Positions 7,408-13,127 of a DNA stretch of 13,127 nt are shown here, piece after piece. Under the pieces are notes generated by a model, which worked only from the letters and a program-made list of their open reading frames with translations, had not been told where the DNA came from and ran no database searches. Positions within the stretch are counted from its first letter, which is position 1. Every line of letters begins with the position of its first letter. A program made the position numbers and the translations under genes. Where the stretch lies: positions 1-13,127 of the forward strand of contig JANQGC010000062.1 of NCBI GenBank assembly GCA_028277515.1. The letters are read 5' to 3'. The DNA is from Anaerolineae bacterium (GTDB taxonomy: Bacteria; Chloroflexota; Anaerolineae; Promineifilales; Promineifilaceae).

Positions 7408-8203
7408 CACAGAAATTGACCGCTCCAGTTATGCCCCATTTTATATTCAGGTGATGGATGCTTTAAAGGAAGCGATTGAACAAGGTAGTTTATTGCCCGG
7501 AGAACAGCTTCCCGGAGAACCGGAGCTTTGTCGATTGTTTGATGTCAGCCGCACGGTCATCCGCCAGGCCTTGAAAGAGTTGGAACATGAGGGTTTGATC
7601 AAACGAGAGAAGGGGCGGGGCACCTTCGTGGCGGAGCCTAAGATCGGGGAGAGTTTGTTCCAGGAACTGACCGGATTTTACCAGGATATGGAGGCCAAAG
7701 GACACCGCGCCGGATCTAAGGTGTTTAAGCAGGAGGTTGTGCCGGCGACACCTAAGGTGGCCAAGCACCTGCAAGTCGCGCCAGGGTCGGATATTATCCA
7801 GATTGACCGCCTGCGTTTTGTTCAGGGCGAGCCGATTGTCCTGGTTTCGGCTTTTTTGCCCTATGCTCCTTTTCCTAATCTGTTACAAGCGGACCTGGAA
7901 AATCAATCCCTCTACGCCTTCCTGGAAAATGAATATGCCTTGGAAATTGCGCGCAGCCACCGCGTCCTGGAGGCGGTTCCGGCCAATGAATATGAAGCGG
8001 ATCTACTACAGGTTCAGAAGGGGGCGCCGTTGATTATGCTGGACAGCGTGAGCTACCTGGATGATGGCACACCAGTTGAATATTATCATGCTCTGCATCG
8101 CGGGGACCGCTCCCGGTTTGAAGTCGATCTGCATCGTGCTCCGGACAAAAAACAACTTCAAGGTTCGACGGCCGAAGGAGCCATTACGCTGTCGACGAAG
8201 TAG
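7400..8203 (+). CDS. GntR family transcriptional regulator with UTRA effector domain
   Basis: 267 aa from ATG 7400. A TTG at 7379 would add seven residues (MQARVSS); both have weak ribosome-binding sites, and I prefer the ATG because GntR proteins usually begin about ten residues before the first helix. The N-terminal winged helix-turn-helix spans about 11-80: YIQVMDALKEAIEQG, then PGEQLPGEPEL, then SRTVIRQALKELEHEGL, and the wing KGRGTFV. The C-terminal part (about 100-245) has the HutC/UTRA layout, with PGSDIIQIDRLRFVQGEPI, then QSLYAFLENEY, then SVSYLDDGTPVEYYHALHRGDR. UTRA domains bind small ligands, commonly sugars or sugar phosphates, and usually relieve repression. It faces the leftward sulfatase/beta-helix unit across a shared control region and lies 86 bases before the isomerase, so both units are candidate targets. 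Confidence 0.92.
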   Translation: MLNTEIDRSSYAPFYIQVMDALKEAIEQGSLLPGEQLPGEPELCRLFDVSRTVIRQALKELEHEGLIKREKGRGTFVAEPKIGESLFQELTGFYQDMEAKGHRAGSKVFKQEVVPATPKVAKHLQVAPGSDIIQIDRLRFVQGEPIVLVSAFLPYAPFPNLLQADLENQSLYAFLENEYALEIARSHRVLEAVPANEYEADLLQVQKGAPLIMLDSVSYLDDGTPVEYYHALHRGDRSRFEVDLHRAPDKKQLQGSTAEGAITLSTK

Positions 8204-8210
8204 AACAAAA

Positions 8211-8265
8211 TGTAGAACAACCTGGAAAGGTTGTTCAGAGACGCAAGCTAGAAAGCTTCGCTACA
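8211..8265 (-). repeat. TGTAG-headed composite palindrome, copy B
   Basis: The element is bounded by TGTAG (8211-8215) and CTACA (8261-8265). It contains a perfect 9-bp hairpin GAACAACCT/AGGTTGTTC (8215-8223 and 8228-8236) with GGAA loop, then a second hairpin AAGCT/AGCTT (8245-8249 and 8254-8258). Its reverse complement matches copy A (662-716) end to end. In the 8242-8265 half, 23 of 24 bases align with one single-base insertion; in the other half the stem changes but pairing is kept. It begins seven bases after the gntR stop. The octamer TAGAACAA at the stop (8201-8208) is repeated at 8213-8220. Confidence 0.7.
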
Positions 8266-8289
8266 GAGTAATTTAAAAAGGAGAATCTC

Positions 8290-9162
8290 ATGGCAATGAA
8301 AATAGGTATTGATAGTTATTGTTTCCACCGTTATTTCGGTGAGGTCTACCCGCACCAGACCGCACCGGCGGATGATGAAATGATGACGATGGAAGATTTC
8401 CTGGCGTTTTCCAAGAAGCTGGGTGTGGATGGTGTCTCGCTTGAATCCTGTTTTTTCCCCAGCTTTGAGAAAGAATGGTTCGTCGATCTCAAGGGTCAAC
8501 TGGATGATTATGGTTTCGACCGCGTCTATGCCTGGGGGCATCCGGATGGGTTGGAAGCGGGTAAAAACCGGGATGCCTTTGATGATATGGTGGCCCAGAT
8601 CCCCAATGCCCGGTTGATCGGTGCTGATGTGATGCGCGTGGTCGGCAGCAGCCTGATGTTCCGCAATGAGCCTCACCGGCCCCAACTGGAAATTTTGCGG
8701 GAATGGTTTAAGGAAGCGGTCAAGGTCGCCGAGGAATATGATGTCAAATTGGCCATGGAAAATCACATTGATTACACGGCCGATGAATGTGTGTGGCTTT
8801 TAGATGAAGTTGACTCACCCTACCTGGGCTTAAATTTTGACACAGGCAACTTTTTACGCTTGCTGGACGATCCGGTGGAAGGGGCCAGAAAGCTGGCCGA
8901 CCGGGTGCTGGCCACGCATATTAAAGATCTGAAACCGGTGAAGGGACTTAACGCCACAGAGTGGTATTTCTTCTCATCCACCCCGGTTGGCGACGGCCTG
9001 GTCGATAATCAAAAATTGGCCCAGATTCTCTATGACGCGGATTACCAGGGTTTTTTGGCCGTGGAGACAGACTCACTGCATCCCGATTATGAAAATCAAG
9101 AGCACGCGGTCGTTGAGAAAAGTGTTGAACAGTTGAAGAAAATCGCCTCCAATGTGGGCTAA
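8290..9162 (+). CDS. TIM-barrel sugar phosphate isomerase/epimerase family protein
   Basis: 290 aa, a normal length for the AP-endonuclease-2/xylose-isomerase-like superfamily. The start ATG follows AAGGAG (8278-8283) at ideal spacing. The N-terminus MKIGIDSYCFHRYF is a typical first beta-strand. The four metal ligands expected for the family can be placed: E157 in LAMENH, D184 in LNFDTGN, H210 in ATHIKDLK and E259 in AVETDS. Members include tagatose/psicose epimerases, hydroxypyruvate isomerase, inosose dehydratase/isomerase and L-xylulose or ribulose phosphate epimerases; the sequence alone does not choose between them. It is cytoplasmic. Placed behind a GntR/UTRA regulator and ahead of a Gfo/Idh/MocA dehydrogenase, it fits a sugar, inositol or keto-sugar conversion pathway. 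Confidence 0.88.
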   Translation: MAMKIGIDSYCFHRYFGEVYPHQTAPADDEMMTMEDFLAFSKKLGVDGVSLESCFFPSFEKEWFVDLKGQLDDYGFDRVYAWGHPDGLEAGKNRDAFDDMVAQIPNARLIGADVMRVVGSSLMFRNEPHRPQLEILREWFKEAVKVAEEYDVKLAMENHIDYTADECVWLLDEVDSPYLGLNFDTGNFLRLLDDPVEGARKLADRVLATHIKDLKPVKGLNATEWYFFSSTPVGDGLVDNQKLAQILYDADYQGFLAVETDSLHPDYENQEHAVVEKSVEQLKKIASNVG

Positions 9163-9577
9163 TAGAACCGAAGAAAATTCTATCCTTGCTCGGGCCGCTC
9201 TCCCGACCGTGCCCGTTGGTGGACAGATTCGGATTGGCTCAATTGGGCCGGGTGTGGTTACTTTTTGTGTATGATATGAGTTGACATGAAATTCGATCGC
9301 TACAATGCTTCGATCATTGTCGTAGTGGCGGGATACTTCGGCAGGCTCAGCACAAGCCGGCGGGGCAAAGCCTTGCCGGAAACCCGTGGTCAACCATCCC
9401 GCCCGGCTCGCCCGGCAAGACGCCGCCTGGCTGTGAAGGGTGAGCCGGCGCGGTGGGCAGGTCATGGTTGTGGTCAACATTATGCCGCGCCGGTCCACCC
9501 CGACCATTGGACGGCCGACCCGGTCGAACTCTCTGGTTTTACACAATTTGTAACTGCACCCAATTGGACCAATCATC
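9163..9577. other. Long non-coding spacer with nested inverted repeats
   Basis: No credible gene lies here; frames on both strands are compositionally poor and one overlaps the ROK promoter. An imperfect inverted repeat joins GATTGGCTCAATTGGG (9232-9247) with CCCAATTGGACCAATC (9558-9573), 14 of 16 bases paired. Weaker matching continues inward through GTTAC and TTGTGTA segments toward GAGTT (about 9278 and 9530). Inside are ACAATG/CATTGT (9302-9307 and 9315-9320), CCGGCTC/GAGCCGG (9403-9409 and 9442-9448) and CAACCAT/ATGGTTG (9391-9397 and 9464-9470). A TCGGG/CCCGA hairpin (9190-9206) follows the isomerase gene. It may be a decayed MITE-like insertion or a structured RNA. Confidence 0.4.
9336..9358 (+). 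repeat. Fragment resembling the common TTCG-CAGGCTCAG intergenic repeat
   Basis: This short block begins CTTCGGCAGGCTCAG and continues into ACAAGCC. It closely resembles a short dispersed sequence (TTCGACAGGCTCAG-like) that I know from the intergenic DNA of many bacteria. That resemblance is from memory and no second copy occurs in this window. It lies inside the repeat-rich spacer, which fits an accumulation of mobile or repetitive debris. Confidence 0.3.
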
Positions 9578-9607
9578 TTGACGCTAGTGGCGATCTTATG
9601 TTACAAT
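9578..9607 (+). promoter_or_regulatory. Sigma-70 type promoter of the ROK regulator
   Basis: TTGACG (9578-9583) and TACAAT (9602-9607) are separated by 18 bases. Both boxes match five of six consensus positions. Transcription would start near 9613, leaving a leader of about 74 bases before the ATG. The promoter starts just past the outer arm of the upstream inverted repeat. Confidence 0.65.
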
Positions 9608-9614
9608 TTTACGC

Positions 9615-9639
9615 ACTTACTTAAAAAAATAAAGTAAGT
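9615..9639. promoter_or_regulatory. Inverted repeat, candidate operator for the ROK regulator
   Basis: Perfect 8-base arms ACTTACTT (9615-9622) and AAGTAAGT (9632-9639) flank a nine-base A/T-only centre. The site begins two bases after the predicted transcription start, a classic position for repression. ROK repressors such as NagC, Mlc and XylR bind symmetric sites with an A/T-rich centre, and many are autoregulated. That this particular protein binds it is inference. Confidence 0.45.
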
Positions 9640-9686
9640 ATGTTAAATGATGAACTAATTGTACCGGATTGTAACGAAAGGTTCCC

Positions 9687-10922
9687 ATGGCGAGTTCACC
9701 GATCGAAAATGAAAAATTTGAAGATGAAAAATTCAATTTCGATTCCACAGACGCGGCCGTGTTAAAAGAAATTCGCCAGGATGGTCCTCTCTCCCGTACC
9801 GATCTGGCCCAAAAGCTGGGCTATTCGCGCGCCAGTATCACACCTATGGTGCAGAAGTTGATCACCCAAGAAGTGTTGCGAGAAATTGGACAGGGGCAGT
9901 CAGCCGGCGGCCGCCGGCCGTTGCTGATCGACTTTAACCGCCAGTTTGGCTTCATTGCCGGGGTAGACATTGGGGCAACCAGTGTCGACATTGCCCTGGC
10001 CGATTTCCAGGGAGATATTCTTACGCGTAGTGCCGAACCCTGCGATGTCCGTGTTGGACCGGAAAAATTGTTAAGCCGGGTGACCAAAATTATCATCCGA
10101 ATGCTGGATGAACAGGAAGGATCCCCCGACCGCCTGCTGGCGATAGGTATCGGTGTGCCAGGACCGGTTGAATTTTCCAAGGGCGTCTTAATTGCCCCGC
10201 CATTAATGCCCAGTTGGGAAGGTTATCCGATCAAGGGTTATTTGCGAACCACTTTTCCCTCCGCCCAGGTTGCGGTTGACAATGATGTCAATATCATGGC
10301 TAAAGGGGAGCAGCAAATGGGCGCCGGTCGCGGTGTAGATAATTTCCTGTTTATTAAAATCGGCACCGGTATTGGCTGTGGGATCATTGTCCAGCATGAA
10401 ATTTACCGGGGCAGCGACGGCTGCGCGGGAGACGTGGGCCATATTTGCGTTGACTATAACGGGCCGATATGCCATTGCGGCAATCCGGGCTGCCTGGAGT
10501 TCATGGCCGCCGGACCGGCGATTGCCTCCGCCGGCATCAAGGGGGCGCAGGCCGGAAAAAGTGTCTTCTTAGCCCGCCGGCTGGAAGAAAATGGGGGCAC
10601 GTTAACGGCTATTGATGTCGGTGATGCGGCGGCGGCCGGGGACCGGCTGGCCAACGAAATTATTCGCGACAGCGGTCAAAAAATCGGCGGGGTGCTGGCC
10701 GGATTGGTTAACTTTTTCAATCCCAGGTTTATTTTTATCGGCGGCGGAGTGAGCAACATCGGGCTTCAATTTTTATCGTCAATTCGCCGGTCTACCCTGC
10801 GCCGGGCTACGGCGCTCTCAACGCGCAAACTGAAGATTGAATATTCGCGGCTGGGCGAGGATGCCGGGGTTGTTGGCGCGATTTGGCTGGCATTGGATCA
10901 AGTCTTTGCTGTTGGAGACTAA
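9687..10922 (+). CDS. ROK family transcriptional regulator (NagC/XylR-like)
   Basis: 411 aa. Start ATG is preceded by GAAAGG (9675-9680). The N-terminal winged helix-turn-helix (about 20-80) has LSRTDLAQKLGYSRASIT as the recognition region and ends in SAGGRRP, the usual wing of ROK repressors. The sugar-kinase-like fold follows: VDIGAT (93-98) as the phosphate-1 loop, VDNDVN with D200 at the position of the kinase catalytic base, KIGTGIGCGI, then the ROK zinc site H252 plus C262-x-C264-G-x-x-G-C269-x-E. The conserved zinc site and D200 imply an intact sugar-binding pocket. Whether it phosphorylates sugar is unknown; DNA-binding ROK proteins generally only sense it. It has its own promoter and operator-like site, and the dehydrogenase gene starts 26 bases after its stop, so the two form an operon. 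Confidence 0.93.
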   Translation: MASSPIENEKFEDEKFNFDSTDAAVLKEIRQDGPLSRTDLAQKLGYSRASITPMVQKLITQEVLREIGQGQSAGGRRPLLIDFNRQFGFIAGVDIGATSVDIALADFQGDILTRSAEPCDVRVGPEKLLSRVTKIIIRMLDEQEGSPDRLLAIGIGVPGPVEFSKGVLIAPPLMPSWEGYPIKGYLRTTFPSAQVAVDNDVNIMAKGEQQMGAGRGVDNFLFIKIGTGIGCGIIVQHEIYRGSDGCAGDVGHICVDYNGPICHCGNPGCLEFMAAGPAIASAGIKGAQAGKSVFLARRLEENGGTLTAIDVGDAAAAGDRLANEIIRDSGQKIGGVLAGLVNFFNPRFIFIGGGVSNIGLQFLSSIRRSTLRRATALSTRKLKIEYSRLGEDAGVVGAIWLALDQVFAVGD

Positions 10923-10948
10923 AACAAACGAAGTGGAGAAGGAATGAG

Positions 10949-12106
10949 ATGAGCACAATGAACGTAGCGATTATTGGCACAAAATTTATGGGCAAGGCGC
11001 ACAGTAACGCCTGGCTGAATGCGCCGCGCTTTTTTGATATGGACGTGAAGCCGGTTTTAAAGGTGGCTTGCGGCACTAATGAAGAAGAAACGAAGGCTTT
11101 CGCCGAGCGTTGGGGTTGGGAAGAATATTCCACAGATTGGCGAGAGGTGGTCGGCCGTGAGGATGTAGACATCGTCGATATTTCCGTGCCCACATATCTA
11201 CATCATGACATCGCCATCGCCGCGGCCGCAGCGGGCAAGCATATTTTTTGCGAGAAACCTTTTGCCCTCAATACGCAAGAGGCGCAGCAGATGCTGAACG
11301 CGGTCGAAGCGGCCGGGGTGGTCCATTATATTAACCACAATTACCGGCGCTGTCCGGCGGTGCGCCTGGCCAAGAAATTGATTGACGACGCCGTTGTCGG
11401 CCGCATTTTCCATTGGCGCGGCGCTTATTTGCAGGATTGGATCGTCGACCCGGACTTTCCCCTGACCTGGCATTTGCGGCAAGAGACGGCCGGTTCGGGA
11501 CCGATGGGTGACCTGAATTCGCACACGGTTGACCTGGCCCGTTACCTGGTTGGCGACATCACGGCCGTCACCGCCATGACCGCTAATTTCATCACGGAAC
11601 GGCCGCTGCCCGGCAAAGGAGCGGCGACCTTTTCCGCCGGTGGAGGGGAAGTGACGGAAACAGGCCCGGTCACGGTCGAGGATGCCGCCTTTATGCTGGC
11701 TGAATTTGAAAACGGGGCTTTGGGTTCTTTTGAGGCGACCCGTTTTGCGCCCGGCCGTAAGAATTACAACAATTTTGAAATTTACGGTAGCAAGGGCAGC
11801 ATCCTGTTCAACCTGGAACGCATGAATGAATTGCAGCTATTCCTGCGCGACGATCCCGCCTATGCGCAGGGTTTCCGCACCATTTTGGCGACTGAGGGTG
11901 GTGAGCATGATTATATCGCCAACTGGTGGCCTCCGGGGCATATCATCGGTTATGAACATGAATTCCACCATGCAGTTGTAGATTTCATGGATGTGCTGGC
12001 CAACGGGGGTACGATCCGGCCTGATTTTAATGATGGATTGAAGGAGATGGAAGTGCTGGCGGCCGGTTTGCAATCGGCCGCAACAGGACAGAAGGTCACC
12101 CTGTAG
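10949..12106 (+). CDS. Gfo/Idh/MocA family NAD(P)-dependent sugar dehydrogenase
   Basis: 385 aa from ATG 10949. The frame is open further upstream into the ROK gene, but GGAGAAGG (10934-10942) stands six bases before this ATG and the protein then begins directly with the first Rossmann strand. The nucleotide-binding loop is G10-T-K-F-M-G15-K-A-H18. The family lysine motif CEKPF has E102-K103-P104, HNYRR is at 130-134, and the active-site segment GDLNSHTVDLARYL carries D188 and H192, where His is the usual catalytic residue. Members oxidise or reduce hydroxyl groups of sugars, inositols and sugar acids, or make 3-keto-glycosides. Substrate is not determined. It is cytoplasmic and probably co-transcribed with the ROK gene; the stop TAG sits inside a TGTAG repeat head. 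Confidence 0.92.
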   Translation: MSTMNVAIIGTKFMGKAHSNAWLNAPRFFDMDVKPVLKVACGTNEEETKAFAERWGWEEYSTDWREVVGREDVDIVDISVPTYLHHDIAIAAAAAGKHIFCEKPFALNTQEAQQMLNAVEAAGVVHYINHNYRRCPAVRLAKKLIDDAVVGRIFHWRGAYLQDWIVDPDFPLTWHLRQETAGSGPMGDLNSHTVDLARYLVGDITAVTAMTANFITERPLPGKGAATFSAGGGEVTETGPVTVEDAAFMLAEFENGALGSFEATRFAPGRKNYNNFEIYGSKGSILFNLERMNELQLFLRDDPAYAQGFRTILATEGGEHDYIANWWPPGHIIGYEHEFHHAVVDFMDVLANGGTIRPDFNDGLKEMEVLAAGLQSAATGQKVTL

Positions 12107-12234
12107 GACAATTTGCTAAAGGGTGCGAGTAGGTATGTAGCGCGATTTGGCAAATCGTGCTAGCCGATTTATCAAATCGGCCTACATTAAAGCTCCTTTT
12201 TACCAATTTGAAACACACCCTTTGCTAAATTGTC
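12102..12234. repeat. MITE-like element with 19-base terminal inverted repeats
   Basis: Arms at 12107-12125 and 12216-12234 pair at 16 of 19 positions: GACAATTT and AAAGGGTG outer and inner blocks pair perfectly, with three central mismatches where both arms read TTTGCTAAA in the same direction. TGTAG (12102-12106) precedes the left arm and contains the stop codon of the dehydrogenase gene. The interior holds a second, complete composite palindrome (12136-12186). No clear target-site duplication is seen. It could serve as a strong 3'-end structure or be a small non-autonomous mobile element. Confidence 0.55.
12136..12186. repeat. TGTAG...CTACA composite palindrome, copy C
   Basis: Two hairpins stand head to head between TGTAG (12136-12140) and CTACA (12182-12186): CGATTTG/CAAATCG (12143-12149 and 12151-12157) and GCCGATTT/AAATCGGC (12163-12170 and 12174-12181). 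The layout is that of copies A and B, with entirely different stem sequences, and resembles paired REP units (BIMEs) of enterobacteria. It is nested inside the larger inverted repeat. Confidence 0.65.
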
Positions 12235-12235
12235 T

Positions 12236-12258
12236 TTGTAGTGCAAATTGCTCTACAA
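12236..12258. repeat. Single TTGTAG/CTACAA palindrome, copy D
   Basis: Arms TTGTAG (12236-12241) and CTACAA (12253-12258) enclose GCAA/TTGC (12243-12246 and 12248-12251) around a central A, with one T/T mismatch. It is a one-hairpin version of the same family, starting one base after the larger element and ending 17 bases before the ABC transporter start, so it may also influence translation of that gene. Confidence 0.6.
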
Positions 12259-12275
12259 GAAGTTGGGAAAATATT

Positions 12276-13127
12276 ATGGCTGAGGAACAACCGATCTTAG
12301 AAGGTCGCCATATCACCAAACGCTTTCCTGGCGTGGTCGCACTGGATGATGTCTCTGTCCAGTTTTACGCCGGCGAAGTGCATGCAGTGGTCGGTGAAAA
12401 CGGTGCGGGGAAGTCGACGCTGATGAAAGTGATGGCCGGAGCTTATGAAAAAGATGAGGGCCTGGTCTTCTTCAATGGTAAAGAGGTCGAATTTGACCAT
12501 CCGCAGGAGGCCCAGCGCGCGGGCATCAGCATCATCTATCAAGAATTTAATCTGCTGCCGGAGCGCACGGTGGCCGAAAATATTTTCCTGGGGCGCGAAC
12601 CCAACCGGTATGGCATGGTTGACCAAAAGCAGATGGAAAATGACACGGTCGAAGTGCTTAAGGAATTAGAAGCGGAGGATATTATCAAACCCGATGCCCT
12701 GCTGGGTACCCTGTCCGTTGCCGAGCAGCAGGTTGTTGAGATCGCCAAGGCCATCTCTTATGATGCCCGGGTGTTGATCATGGATGAACCCACGGCCGCC
12801 CTTGCCTCGCATGAAGTGGCTGTCCTGACTGATCTCATTCGGCGCTTGAAGGCCCGGGATATCGCCATCATCTTTATTTCCCACCGCCTGATTGAAGTGT
12901 TCGATTTATCCGAGCGCGTCACCGTCTTGAAGGATGGAACCAGGGTGGGCACAAAAATGACGGCCGATTTAAGCATGGGTGAAGTGGTGGAAATGATGGT
13001 CGGCCGCGATCTTTCAGATTATTTTCCTGAAAAGGCGCGGCCTGAAGATATTGGGGAAGTTGTGCTGGCCATTCAAGGCGCGGGCAACGAATCCGTGCAC
13101 AACATTGAGCTAAATCTACGCAAAGGG
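12276..13127 (+). CDS. Sugar ABC transporter ATP-binding protein (RbsA/MglA type), 5' part
   Basis: 284 codons are visible and the frame runs off the right edge; the family is usually about 500 aa with two fused nucleotide-binding domains. In the first domain: Walker A GENGAGKST (40-48), Q-loop YQEFNL (Q89), signature LSVAEQQ (146-152), Walker B LIMDEP (167-172) and H-loop SHR (H203). The second domain is just beginning at VVLAIQGAGNESVHNIELNLRKG. These ATPases sit on the cytoplasmic face and drive uptake of monosaccharides such as ribose, xylose, galactose or inositol with a permease and a periplasmic-type binding protein, which should lie to the right. The D-loop region reads TAALASHEV, slightly off the common TAALTxxEV. 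The ribosome-binding site is weak (GGGAAAA). It is probably read through from the ROK/dehydrogenase transcript across a 169-base repeat-filled gap. Confidence 0.93.
   Translation, partial: MAEEQPILEGRHITKRFPGVVALDDVSVQFYAGEVHAVVGENGAGKSTLMKVMAGAYEKDEGLVFFNGKEVEFDHPQEAQRAGISIIYQEFNLLPERTVAENIFLGREPNRYGMVDQKQMENDTVEVLKELEAEDIIKPDALLGTLSVAEQQVVEIAKAISYDARVLIMDEPTAALASHEVAVLTDLIRRLKARDIAIIFISHRLIEVFDLSERVTVLKDGTRVGTKMTADLSMGEVVEMMVGRDLSDYFPEKARPEDIGEVVLAIQGAGNESVHNIELNLRKG

Noticed and set aside
9162..9183. ATAGAA/TTCTAT hairpin after the isomerase gene as a terminator
   Set aside because: Six A/T-rich base pairs with a ten-base loop and no T-tract is too weak to claim.
9073..9576. A 167-residue minus-strand frame across the isomerase 3' end and spacer
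   Set aside because: It is antisense to the conserved C-terminus of the isomerase and contains no recognisable domain.
9286..9624. A 112-residue frame on the plus strand in the spacer before the ROK gene
   Set aside because: It lacks a ribosome-binding site, overlaps the ROK promoter, is low-complexity Arg/Ala/Pro in the middle and translates a repeat-like block, so it is most likely chance.
10883..10948. Upstream extension of the dehydrogenase frame into the ROK gene
   Set aside because: The ATG at 10949 has a proper ribosome-binding site and starts directly at the Rossmann strand; the 22 extra residues (Cys/Trp/Lys rich) look like a shadow of the ROK coding end.
662..12258. CRISPR array or phage attachment sites from the repeated short palindromes
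   Set aside because: Copies are kilobases apart without regular spacers, no cas or integrase gene is present, and they occur at gene 3' ends rather than in tandem.

Overview
The window reads as one carbohydrate-catabolism region of a bacterial chromosome, most likely from a Chloroflexota lineage of the Anaerolineae/Ardenticatenia type. This assignment is an inference. It rests on moderate GC (a little above 50% by eye), the style of the genes, a secreted protein ending in YLPVIFKG (a C-terminal pattern I associate with exported Chloroflexota proteins), and strong over-use of the palindrome CGGCCG. No rRNA, tRNA, CRISPR array, transposase or phage gene was seen.

Layout. 1-671 (+) is the 3' part of an Asp-box/BNR beta-propeller protein. 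731-3712 (+) is a large, apparently cytoplasmic GH31 glycoside hydrolase that carries a C-terminal SCP2-like domain, an unusual fusion. It is convergent with 3821-5575 (-), a Tat-exported sulfatase, which follows 5687-7078 (-), a secreted parallel beta-helix protein. A divergent control region of about 300 bases separates these from the rightward genes: a GntR/UTRA repressor (7400-8203), a TIM-barrel sugar isomerase/epimerase (8290-9162), a 524-base spacer with nested inverted repeats and a good promoter, a ROK-family regulator (9687-10922), a Gfo/Idh/MocA sugar dehydrogenase (10949-12106), and the first 284 codons of an RbsA/MglA-type sugar ABC transporter ATPase (12276 to the window end).

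How the parts could work together (inference). The exported sulfatase would desulfate a glycan outside the membrane, and the ABC importer would take up the released sugars. GH31 would cleave alpha-linked glycosides inside the cell. The oxidoreductase and isomerase would convert the resulting sugars, and the GntR/UTRA and ROK proteins would sense sugar (or sugar-phosphate) effectors. The exact substrate cannot be read from the sequence.

The most unexpected structure is not in the genes. A family of short composite palindromes headed by TGTAG lies at, or overlapping, the 3' ends of four genes (662-716, 3709-3767, 8211-8265, 12102-12258). Stem sequences differ between copies while head and architecture are kept. 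In addition, CGGCCG occurs about 38 times (hand count) where roughly 5 are expected, in all three codon frames, resembling the HIP1 phenomenon of cyanobacteria.
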